From Larix kaempferi (taxonomy: Eukaryota; Streptophyta; Pinopsida; Pinales; Pinaceae), in assembly GCA_027924585.1 (NCBI GenBank), contig BSBM01000092.1:13848001-13912000 (forward strand): a DNA stretch of 64,000 nucleotides, given 5' to 3'. The notes beneath the pieces were generated by a model that was given only the letters and a program-made list of their open reading frames with translations, was not told the DNA's origin and made no database searches. The translations under genes were made by a program, and so were the position numbers. The stretch's first letter is position 1, and each line of letters begins with the position of its first letter. Below, piece by piece: positions 1 through 10,169 of this stretch.

Positions 1-826
1 AAGTAGTCTTGAGGCGATCTTCTTCTGCTACTAGTACTTGATTATAACCAGAGAAACCGTCTAGTAGAGAGAAAAGCTCTGATCTTGATACCATTTGTAG
101 AATTTATTCCGTTGGAGGTACAGGATAATTATCTTTATCAGAAGCTTTGTTCAAGTTTTGAAAGTATACACATAGTCTTATCTCTCCTGACTTCTTTCAC
201 ACGGGAACTAGATTAGCGACCCATTCTGAGTACCAGACTTTAAAAATGATCTTGGCATCTAACAATTTCTTCAACTCCTTTTGTATTAAAGGCTCAAGAG
301 TCGGATGCATTCTTCTTAATTGCTGTTGAAATGGTTTAACGCCTGCCTTCATTGGTATTATGTGTTGAACGATGCGAGTATCATATGTTTTTAGATCCTC
401 ATAAGTCCATGCAAAGACATCTTTATATTGCTGAAAATTTTTAATGAACTTATCCCTTTCACTTGGTGAGAAACATTTACCAAGATTGACATATTTTGAT
501 TCAGCTTCTGTACCCAGGTTTACCAATTCATGCCGCATAGAGGAGCTATGAGTTTTAACATTTGTTGTCCTCTTGAACTTGTTCTGCAAATCGAACAAAA
601 TTTCGAGCGACCTTACTCCTTTGGGCATGAAGTTTCCTTTGACTGCATCCTTGCTTTGTAGGTCAAAATCATGTTTTTCTTCATCTGTAATGGCATCCTG
701 GAAAGCATCTTCATTTGTGAGGAAACTAATGATTTGATCGTCATCATCAAAAACTCTAAGGTTTGTAATATTATCCGGAACAGATGGCCCGAAAACCAAT
801 TCGATAGAGCACTTATTATTAGTGGG

Positions 827-1216
827 CACTAACCTAGAAGCAGAAGTTGTTAATAAATCAGCTGCAACATTCTGTAATCTAGGAATAGAATTTATATTAA
901 AAGCTTCAAAGTGTGAAATTAAATCCCATACCTTATATTGATAACCCTTTAAATGTGGTGAAAGACAATGAATTGTATCTCTCACCTGTCTAAAAACTAT
1001 TTCTGAGTCACCAAAGACTTTCAAGTATTTGACATTCAAACCAATAGCTTTCTTTAATCCATGGACCAAAGCTTCATATTCAACAGTATTATTAGTACAT
1101 TCGAACTCTAATCTACAAGATAAGAAATGCTTGTTGGTTTCAGGATCAATTAAAACACAACCAGCTCTGGATCCTTCCTGAGTTTTGGAACCGTCAAAGT
1201 ATAGAACCCAAAAAAT
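827..1216 (-). other. plant-type RNase H domain placed upstream of RT
   Basis: About 130 residues with the four RNase H acidic positions in order: YFDGS (Asp), TNNTVEYEAL (first Glu), FGDSE (Asp) and NVAADLL (last Asp). The family cleaves RNA in RNA:DNA hybrids. The domain sits between protease and reverse transcriptase, not after RT. I recall database polyproteins of flowering plants with the same linker wording and order, so the arrangement is probably not unique. No stop falls inside this domain. Confidence 0.75.
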
Positions 1217-1559
1217 ATTCTTTGATTTAACTAAGTTACTATCACTATCATCTAAATCAGTAACTAATCTAACTATGTTACAATCAATATCATCAGTCCG
1301 AGAGAATTGAAGGAGATCGAACTGTTCATCTGATTCATGGCTAACATTTTTTAATTGATAATTACCCAGTTCAATTTCTAAGAAATAATTTCCCAAAACT
1401 AAAGATGAGAAAGCTACAGCTTCATTTTTTTCTTCTAACTGAGTTACATTTTGCTTCATGTGAGGTTCTCTCAGTATTTTAATCTGATTTTTCCTATTAT
1501 GATATGGTAACCATAAGTGAGACCAGTCCGTTGCGAAGTAACGATTTAGTTTTGTAGAC

Positions 1560-1792
1560 CAGTCCCTGCTCAAAATCAAACCATAAGCCTCAGGAATATC
1601 AACTACCATTATATCAATAAATTGATACACTCTAGGATCTGCTGACAACCTAATAAGAACATCTTTCATTTCTCCAAGAACTCTAACAACAGTTCTATCT
1701 AACTGTATGATTTGAGCTGGGGATGGAATTGGATTCCCATTAATCCTTTTTCAAATTGACAGTGGCATGACATTCGAGGAAGCCCCAGAATC
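1560..1792 (-). other. retropepsin (aspartic protease) domain of the Tat-like element
   Basis: Catalytic motif LVDSGASSNVMPLS starts at about 1798 and the C-terminal hydrophobic-Gly-type motif GLILSRDW lies near 1560-1582. A TGA stop at 1751-1753 splits the domain. Known role of the family: cuts the Gag-Pol polyprotein during particle maturation. Inactive here because of the stop. Confidence 0.75.
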
Positions 1793-3803
1793 TACCAAAC
1801 AGTTATGCACATTATGATTGAAAATTTCAAAAGTTAAAAGAAAAGGCAACGTTTGGGATTTAGACTTCCCACCAACACTAGCTTCATTTATTTTAGGATC
1901 TTTCTGAGTACTTGCTAATGGAGTGCTATATTGGGGATCAAGAGCTTGTAACAACTTCTTTCATTGCTGAGGAAAACTACACATATCAAATATGGAAATA
2001 TTTTCTTTTGCTTTCTTTATGTATTCGATTATATTGTATCCCATGTCACATTCTTTTGCAACTTTTGGTTGATTTTTTGTTCTGTTTGAGGTAACTTTAG
2101 GCTGCTTAGTTATTTCCACGTTTGGTTCTTTTGTAGGTGTTGGATTTGCCTTAGGTTGTGGTGGAATAACAGTGATGTTCCTTTTAGGAATCTCCCTGGC
2201 GACCTTAGGTTTGGGAGCAGTCAAAATTGGATCAGCGATTGGACCCTTACTACGAGTAGTGACATTCACTGCTGAAACTTGACTTTCTTTAGGGTTATCT
2301 TCAATTAACTCTGTTAAAGGTACCCAATCCCACAACACCATAGTGGTTTTTGGAGTGGGTTCTTCTTGTTCCGGGGTATGCTCTTCTTGAGGATATTCCT
2401 GATCTGTTATTTGTGCATCTAGCATTTGATTCATTACTAAACTCATTGAATTTATCCATTGCGGACAACTTTTCTCAGAGTGTGGCTCCTGATGGAAAGG
2501 GAAAAAATGATCCATTCCTACCTCATTTAAATTCAAAACAACATAGTTGTTTATAGGTGGAAGCGGCTGACCATTTTCTTATTTTCTTTTGTAGAACGGT
2601 TTAAATGGCTTTCTAGATGTGCTAGCTACCTTATCCTTTTCTAGATCTACAATTTTATTGGACAACTTTTGCATCATTTTAACCACGTTTTCCATATCTG
2701 TTGATGGCTCTTCTTTATTCTTGGTTAGCAACAGGGTTTTTTTAGTAGTTGTTGGTTTTGCTTCTACATCCACGGAATGTTTAGCAATGCTATTTGCTTC
2801 TTCCTCTACCATCTTGGATTCCTCGAAGTTTTCTATTAAGGTAGTTTTATTAGTTCTTTTGACAAACATTGCTATTGGAGGATCATGAGCTGTTGTAAAA
2901 TACTCGACTAAAGATTCTTCAGCTGGTCTAGCTGCAACAATAAAATTATTTAATAATTTGATAAATCTTTGGTTGAATTCTTGGACCTTTTCTTTCCTTT
3001 CCATTCTCATGGGTAGTAATTCTTTCATAAGTGTAGCAACTGTCTTCTGGTTTCCATATTTACCTAAGAAACACTTCTCGAATTCTTCCCAATTTGATAT
3101 GGAATTGGCTTGTAAACTAAAGTACTAGGAAGATACTTTGGGTTTGAAAGTATAGGGAAAGAGTCTACATACTACATCTTCATGTTGCACATTTAGAAGG
3201 CTTAGAGCCAAATAAAATCTCTTAAGGTGATCTTCAACAGAGATACCTTTCCCGGGATCATACTTGGGTAAACCCTTTTCTGGATTCTTAGGCAGATCAT
3301 GAAATGGAACAGCTAAATTTAGCGCTCCTCTTGCTCTCAATGCAGGTATAGCCATGGCTCTATGTGGAAAATGTGGTGGAGTGTTATGTGGAGAATTGCG
3401 TGGGGTATGAGGTTCCTCTAAATCTGGAGGATTTTCAAATCCAATTTCTCCAAGTGGCTCTGTGATTTCTTCCAGGGATAGATCTACCAACTCTTCAAAG
3501 TTCTGAACTAAAACTGAATCTCTTGTATATTGTGTTTCCCTTTTAGGGGCTCTTCTTCTAAGTAGTAAGGTAATTGCATTCAAACCACCAAGCTACCTAA
3601 CATAAGCAAGGGTATGTCTTCTTAAATTTGCTACTTCAGTAAAAGGGACAGCATACAACGTTTCTTACTGCTCGATCTCAGAATTGGGATCTTCTTGATT
3701 TATTAATTCCAAATCTAAATTGTCTGGTATAGCTGTTTCAAGTGGATTTTCAGTGGGATCTCTTCTAAGGGAAGGATCTCCTCTGCCAGCCATGCACTGG
3801 TGG

Positions 3804-3820
3804 CCCTCCTTCTAGTGCCA
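3804..3820 (-). other. candidate primer-binding site of the Tat-like element
   Basis: Minus strand TGGCACTAGAAGGAGGG begins six bases after a CATCAACA that could end an LTR, and lies 11 bases before the gag ATG at 3793. Starting with TGG fits pairing to a tRNA 3' end. I cannot name the tRNA. Confidence 0.45.
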
Positions 3821-3825
3821 AAAAT

Positions 3826-4558
3826 TGTTGATGCCCCAAAAACCGTAGCATCAATCAGCAAGGAATTCTCCCCAATAAGGAAGCCCAATTAGATCGCTCA
3901 CCATTTGGTATGGGGAATCCGTCTGGTTAACAGTCCGGCTACTGTGTAAGATTTAAAGAATTGTATTATTTGCATCGGTTGCGGCCCAATCCACCGTTTA
4001 TGTATTTTAATTTTAAAGATGATATACAAGTGATCTAAACTAAATGTAGGTAATTAAGTAAATCTAATCTAAAACTGTTTAAGCAAATCTAATCTATCCT
4101 TGCAAGGAGCAAACTGAAAAATATGAGTAATAAACTAAAAGAAACATCCAAATATCTAATATATAGCTATTTAATCATAAAGATTCATTTCTAGCAAAAG
4201 ATAAAAGATATCAAAGATAGCTTTGATTTAATTAAAACATTTCATTACTCATTTGAGGAAAACATCTTTACACAGAAAATTATGAGAACATTCATCACCA
4301 AGAAGCAATTCATAACAGCAAGGAATGATATCATAGTAATGTATCAGTGACATAGGAATAATCCAGCAGACATTCAACACATCCTTCAGGCAAAAACATA
4401 GTCCCCCAGGCTTTCTTTAGTAAAAAATTGAACTTCTTATATCTGCAGTAAATCAATTCACGTACAAGACATAAATGTCCTTTCACCTTCCAAAATTCCT
4501 CCTATCATTCTCTATTCTTCTATATATAACTTTACAAAATGATCCAAGAGCTGCCACA
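3826..4558 (-). repeat. candidate LTR between the gag-pol frame and the upstream ORF
   Basis: On the minus strand the segment could start TGTGGCAGC (after the purine tract GGGAAGGGGACA) and end GGCATCAACA, giving about 733 bases with a TATA-like TTATATATAG near 4520. An alternative start is TGTTTTTGCC at about 4402, after CTGGGGGAC. No second copy lies in the window, so the ends are inferred from TG/CA, purine tract and primer-site context only. No gene is seen in 3826-4733. Confidence 0.4.
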
Positions 4559-4733
4559 TGTCCCCTTCCCAAAGAATCTCTTGATTTTTCTTTTAATGCC
4601 CTTTACAAAATTGGAAAAAATCCTTAAATATCTTTTACAAAAAAGAACAAAATCCAGTTGTCCTTTATTTTTACTACTGAATAACAGAAAAGCAAAACTT
4701 CTGGCTTATCACTAGACATCTATGAATGTCAAG

Positions 4734-7700
4734 TCAGCTCCTAGATGGCGGCCCTGTTCCTACTAGCACTGCGGCCTCTGCTAGTGCTTTTGTCCCATAT
4801 GACATTCCTGACTCTGCTGGCGCTTTTTCAACAACTGGCTTATCTGATTTTGCTATATAACTCACCCAAATGCATGATTCTCGTATAATGGTGTTGGCAG
4901 GGGTAGGGAGCATGAACTTTCGGGAAATCACATGCTTGACCAGCTCTGCTTTAATGTCCTGCACTTCTACTATTGTGGTTTGGAGAATCTCTTGAAATAG
5001 GTGGGCATGTATGGAGGGTTGCGCGATGCACTGGTGAAGATCATCCGATGTTAACACATCTATCTTCCTCACGCATTCCATCTCTGTGTTTAGTTCACCC
5101 TTCAATTCAGACAAGCATTGCTCCTTACTCGGAAAGTCTTCAAGAGTCTAGGGTATCACCATTTTGCACTTTTCATGAGTTTCCTAGATTCTTTGATAGA
5201 GACCACTGCATTTTTCGATAGTGGCTTGGATTATAGAGCTTAATTTAACACCACAGTTCTTGCAGAACTCCATGAAACCTATATCTTCTTTAAACTCGAC
5301 TATGGATTTGAGAGGGAGCTGCTTGGGTAACGCTGAGTTCCCCTCTCTCCATTCAATATGCTTTCCAATGTCTTCTTTGATACGTGCATATTTCTTCTTG
5401 ATCCTGATGGCTTCAAAGTTAATTTCCTTCATCCTGTCCACCATTGTATTCAACTTGCAAATTTCTTCAGTGAGAAGTTCCCGTGACTCGTGCATTTGCT
5501 TCAGTATGTCACAGGAATGCTCATGGAAGGGGCTTAAATAAACTAACTTCCTACTTGCGTGATCTAACTGCTCTGTCATCAGTTATTTCTCTTCTTCCAA
5601 TTGAATGATTCTGGCTTCGAAATCATTCTTCTCTCCTTCCACTATCATCATCTGGACCGCCAAGTTTTCCTTTTCTTCTTCCTGGTGCTGATGCTTATTT
5701 GAAAATTCCTTTCGTTCTGATAACAAGCGGTCATATTTTGTCACCATTAAGTCTTTATAGGCCTGCTCATTTACCATAGTAAGTTGTAACATGCGAGCCC
5801 TCTTCTTGCTTGCATCCAACTCATTTACTATCTTGTGTACATTATCTTCGCTTGCCTTGGTAGTAGCTACAGTAGCGGATGCCATAGCCTCAGGAGCGTT
5901 CTGTGTGCCCTGCATGACAATAGTTTCTCGCTTGGCAATGATGTCCGGCTGGAAAGGGTTCTTCATTCTTGTCTCTATCCTTCATACAATAGATTTCCTC
6001 TTCTTGTCAAAAACAAATTTTTCCTAATGGGTTACAGTATGACTCTTTAATGGAGTAAAAGGGATAAGTGGAAGATCTTCTATAGGGATGTCATCTTCCG
6101 TGGGCGGGGTCTGAACCATTTGGGACGAGTCTATGTCCATGCCCTGCATATTTGAGCCCTTAGCTTGTGCATCGTCCTTGGCCTTATTTTCCTCTTCGGC
6201 CTTCAGCTATCTCTCTTCTTCTTCGGCCTTCAGCTGCTTTTCAATTGCATCTTCTTTTCTTATCTTTTCTGACTCCTTATCTCGAAGCCTTTGAGCTTCT
6301 TCCTCTCGAAGCCTATCTTCTTTCTCCCAAATCCTATCTTCTTCTCCTTCTGTTGCTTTGCTACTTCTTCCATTTGGAACTTTTCAACCTCATCCTCGAG
6401 CCTTTTCTCTTCCTTCATCAGAGCCTCGACTTCTTCTTTCTCTCTTTACAGTTCTGCTTCCTTAACAGCTTAGGATGCAGTGGAACTAGTGCCAGCTCCA
6501 CTTTTGAGGCGAAGGCATCTTTGGAGTTTGGTCACATTGTTGACCCCTCTGAAGAATTCTTCATCTTCATCAAAATAGAGGGCATATTCAAAGTGTGCAT
6601 TGACAATTCTGCAATGCTCTGTGGACTTATTAAGGCTGTTATTCTTTGCGAAAATCCTTTCTCCAAAGTGAAATTCTCTTAGATCCTAGACAAACTCTTC
6701 TGCTGAGATGACTTTAGAAAACTTGTGTGCTTCGGCATAGAAGGGTAGTGCCGGTAAGGAGGCTTTGTTCAATTTCATTAGGACATGACCAACTCCATCT
6801 ATAAAAACCTGTCTCATGGCCTCTTTGTGGACCATGAAATCAGTAACATACCCTGGTAAGAGAAGGGGTGGCTTGAAACCTCCATACATTCTTATGTTGG
6901 TTCCTTCTTCTGATAGATAAACATCCCCATACTCTTCCATGACTGCCATGGCATTCTCACATAGGCAACAGGGTTCTTCATTGAACATTAGTTCATACAG
7001 TGAAATGATTAATTCTTCACAGATGATCTTGTAATGCCTTTTGTAATTCTGGGCCCATAAGATTTTCTAACCAATATAAATTGGGGTGTCGACCTTGTTC
7101 CAAATGCATCCTAACCTTGGGAACGAACGACTTTCCAAAATACAATCCATAACGTATGATGACATGTAGAACTATGATTTTCCCCGGGACAACCCTTCCT
7201 TAGCAGTAGCTATGGTTGATGATATATTTCCTGAGAGGATGTCTGCCTAACTGAACACCATGCTTTTGAATGCTACATAGTGGATCAGAGGGATCCAATG
7301 CAGCTGATAAGTGGTTCCATCAACTCTGCCAAAAATTCTGCTTAGCATGAGGGAAATAATTCTGAAAGGAGGTCTTAGTGCCTGAACTTCATAATCATCA
7401 CCCTCCTTCACCCTCAGCTGCCTTCCTTGGATTAATAATTTTCTGGCCATTTCCACATAATTCATGTTGATACCTTCGAGCCATGCCTCGTTCAACAACT
7501 ATTGAGTGCAGGGAAACTTGTAAGTTTCCTAAATATGGGCTGAATGGAAGGAGGCGAATGCTTCTCCTTTGTTGTCGGATAAGACCCTCGATTTAGCATC
7601 TACATGTGTTAGAATCCAACCGATGACTTTCGTTCAGGGAAAGAGTTATGGGCGCGTTGCTTCCTTAGTGATTCCATAGATTCTAATGTTCTGGTACAAG

Positions 7701-7897
7701 TACATCTCTTCCAGGACTGATCCGGTAATTTCCTGGCCTCTAATCATGTGATACAAATCTCCCCACTTGAATTCAAGTGTAATGCCCATCACTGGTTTGT
7801 TATCTTCAAATACTGTCTCGACCCTTGCCTCCTTGATAGCTTGACCACCTGACTCGTGTTCAGAGACTTTTCCCTTCCTCTTTCCAGCTTTCGGCAT
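4734..7897 (-). pseudogene. degenerate retroelement-associated ORF, unknown function
   Basis: Starts at ATG 7897 (MPKAGKRKGKVSEHESGG). One frame can be followed to about 6686 through several stops, then coding potential moves to another frame and continues to 4734, so at least one frameshift lies between about 6680 and 5970. The N-terminal half is globular (islands at 7897-7646, 7498-7247 and 6988-6686; wording such as NYVEMARKLLIQGRQ and VDGTTYQLHWIPL). Then comes a Lys/Glu-rich stretch (6480-6240) and a coiled-coil-like C-terminus (5966-4734). It resembles the accessory ORFs of plant LTR elements often labelled putative plant transposon protein. It could be an Ogre-like extra ORF upstream of gag, or the 3' ORF of a neighbouring copy sharing the LTR at 3826-4558. 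No enzyme motif seen. Confidence 0.55.
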
Positions 7898-8505
7898 TGT
7901 GGTTGAACCTAGCCAAAACCATGCATGAGTATATACATGATAAACTAAAAATGCAAAACTAAGTATTGAACCGAATTTCATCAAAACAACAAGCTTATCT
8001 TAGGCAGGGAACAAAGATACAGTAATAGCAAATTTCCTTGAAAAATAATACTGTGTCTCAAACTTTTAGATAGGAAATTAAATGTGTATAAGGAAAACCA
8101 ACCAAATTTCTGCTAACATAATAGACAAAGCTAGTTTCCCCTTCCTTTTATTAGTTCTGAATAGGAGAGGGAGAGACTCGTGATGCTACTTCCTAACTCT
8201 TGAGCTATCAAGCTCGGGATGTTCATAACAGGGCGCAAATGAGGACAAGCAAGCGATTAGGCCGAATGTTGCTGAGCACGTTGGTTTGGGTCACTAGAGC
8301 CCGAGCTTGGGAGGTTGACGGGATAGGGAAAAAAAAGGGCCAGCTAGGCATTCTAAACAGGATTCAGGAACAACCAACAAGGGTGCAGAAAGAAATCCCA
8401 ACAGGGAAAAAGGTGGCCAAGGCGGGGATAATGAAATAGTCTTAATGTGACTAAAACCACAACTTTAACCATAAAAAACCAAAAGGTTCAAAGGAAAAAA
8501 CTTAC

Positions 8506-8651
8506 CTGGAAGAGGATGATTGGGTTCGAACTGGACGATGGGCTGCAGACATAGCTGTCCTCGACTGGCTAGCTCGACCTCGAATGGGGTTCTTTGAAAA
8601 GTAAAAAAAACAATAATAAACCCTAATCACCAACTTTCTATATATAAAATC
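8506..8651 (-). promoter_or_regulatory. promoter-like region and possible first exon
   Basis: On the minus strand a TATA-like TTTATATATAG (about 8639-8648) is followed by AGGGTTTA (telo-box AAACCCTAA on the + strand at 8618-8626), an ATG at 8552 (MSAAHRPVRTQ) and a good 5' splice site, TTCCAG/GTAAGT, at 8506/8505. A possible acceptor TTGGCTAG/G lies just before 7908, upstream of the ATG at 7897. The phases of this exon and the downstream frame do not match, so if real it may be a 5'-UTR intron. It could also be the promoter of a retroelement LTR. Confidence 0.3.
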
Positions 8652-9489
8652 TCACACGTGCAGGTATTAAGCTCGACGTGACGGGGTGGTTGTGCACATT
8701 AAAAACGTCTTTATGACGACATGACTAGGGTCCTTTCGGCACCATTTTGGCATTAACTGTGAGCCGTCAAATGGAAACTTCCAGAGATTTGGAGCGACAA
8801 AATCGGTGGTGTTGGCTGAGTGCTTCTGCAACGGGCCGACGCACCTTAGCGAGTTCAGCATCAGCTTGAAACTGGTCACTTGCTATCTTGTTTCGGCGAC
8901 TCTTGCTGAGTTTCACTGCTTTCCTTTACATCACTTCTTATCGGCAGGACTTAGGGTTCAGAGGCGACAGTTTTGGCGAGACCGGTTAAGTTCTATCGGA
9001 GAAGCTTTGAAAAGATCTTAAGTTTGACGAAGTGTTTAGCCGATTCAGATCGTGTCTACCGATTATGTCGGCGTAACACCTAGAAAAAGACAAAGCAAAA
9101 GTCGCATTTCGGATGATCTATGCGATTCATAGCGACGGTTGCGGTGGAACTGGGCGAGTTCATCCGAAAGAGGATGACTTTAAAACTTAACCAAAACACC
9201 CATGTGTTGCGGCACAGCTCGATGAGTTTCGCCGAAATGGGAAAATCTCTAAAACTTAACAAAAAGGCCCGAATGTTGCTGCCGAACTCAGCGATTTGTG
9301 CCGCCGTTTTGGCTATGAAATCTGAGTTTTACTTGGAAGAAAAAACAAAAAACAAGCTTAAGGACTTGCTTTCTCTAGAAAAGTAAGTATAAAATACCTT
9401 CCAAGAAGGGAATTGACTTCTCTAAGCAAACCTTTCTAAAAAACAAGGAGGGGCCCCAATATTTACAAAATTTTGGTGGGTATGTTGCA
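8652..9489. other. CpG-rich non-coding stretch
   Basis: Richer in CG dinucleotides than its neighbours (for example 9120-9310). A phrase TAAAACTTAAC followed by A-rich sequence occurs twice (about 9181 and 9251). Its right edge abuts a truncated copia LTR. Read on the minus strand it begins TGCAACATACCC, so it may be the start of an LTR of the minus-strand elements on its left. No convincing protein. Confidence 0.35.
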
Positions 9490-10104
9490 ACAACAACAGA
9501 GAGGAATCAGAATTCAAGTGATGTATGTAGTGCAATGACAGAGTATAGTCTACATACGAAGGTAGCGCATAAGAGAATTGTCATCAGAAGATCTAAAGAA
9601 GTGCATAGAGTTGAATTTCATTAAGACAACAACATACATTGTACATCAGGGTGGTCGGACGAGGAAAGGAGACAGGGAGTTGTTGCTTCCTTCAAGTTGG
9701 TGCCTATAAAACAAAGAAGACAGGGGGGTGGTGCCTCTTTCGAATTGGTGCTGGAGAAACACAGGGAGCGGAAACTTCCTTCAGGTTGGTTCCTATAAAA
9801 ATAGGGGGTTGGTTCCTCCTTCTAGTTGGTGCTAGTAAACACAGGAAGTCGGTGCTTCCTTAAATGTATTCTTTTTTACTATAAATAAGCATTCTGTGGT
9901 TTTCTCCGATTTGGGTTTCCTTGTAAAAATCATGTGTGTTATGTGTTGTTTATGTGGTGCATATATGTGTGGATATTTATTTACTGATGCATAACAAAAC
10001 ATAAATATTAAGTCAAGGCTAATCTATTAAAGAAGGTAAAAGATGCTAAGAAATGCGCTAATATTGATTCACCCCCCCCTCTCAATATTAAATTGATTCC
10101 AACA
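9490..10104 (+). repeat. truncated 5' LTR (3' part only)
   Basis: Aligns with the last roughly 600 bases of the right LTR: shared phrases include GAGTATAGTCTRCATA, AACAACATACATTGTACATC and GGTGCATATATGTGTGGAT. It ends GATTCCAACA like the right LTR. A TATA box TATAAATA lies at 9880-9887. Homology starts near 9490, so about 1.8 kb of the LTR is missing at the left. Confidence 0.85.
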
Positions 10105-10106
10105 AT

Positions 10107-10118
10107 TGGTATCAGAGT
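10107..10118 (+). other. primer-binding site (tRNA-iMet type)
   Basis: TGGTATCAGAGT begins two bases after the LTR end CCAACA. It matches the usual copia primer site TGGTATCAGAGC at 11 of 12 positions. Confidence 0.85.
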
Positions 10119-10169
10119 GGGTGTCTTCAGTAATAGATTAACATCTGGAAGATAGATCATTATGCAGAA

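Larger units (their letters stand above)
1..3793 (-). pseudogene. Tat-like Ty3/gypsy gag-pol, truncated by window edge
   Basis: Reads leftward as one frame from an ATG at 3793 (MAGRGDPSLRR) to position 1 with no frameshift. Order: gag (about 3793-2580), a degenerate zinc-knuckle-like HQEPHSEKSC (near 2465-2503), aspartic protease with LVDSGAS (Asp at 1790-1792) and its C-terminal ILSRDW, a plant-type RNase H, a linker with DVFAWTYEDLKTYDT, then the RT start WVANLVPV and, in the last 196 bases, LCVYFQNLNKAS and LLDGFSGYNQVLV. In-frame stops lie at 3665-3667, 3593-3595, 3125-3127, 2579-2581, 1961-1963, 1751-1753, 197-199 and 104-106. At 1961 and 197 TGA stands where Arg (CGA) is expected, which fits methyl-CpG decay. 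The rest of RT, RNase H and integrase would lie beyond the left edge. Not functional. Confidence 0.85.

Noticed and set aside
6167-6682. 172-codon open frame on the + strand rich in Leu/Ser/Phe
   Set aside because: It is the complement of a Lys/Glu-rich minus-strand coding remnant (AAG/GAG-rich DNA read backwards gives Leu/Phe/Ser).
8200-8439. 79-codon + strand basic frame
   Set aside because: No family resemblance; it lies in the presumed intron or leader of minus-strand features and has no start context.
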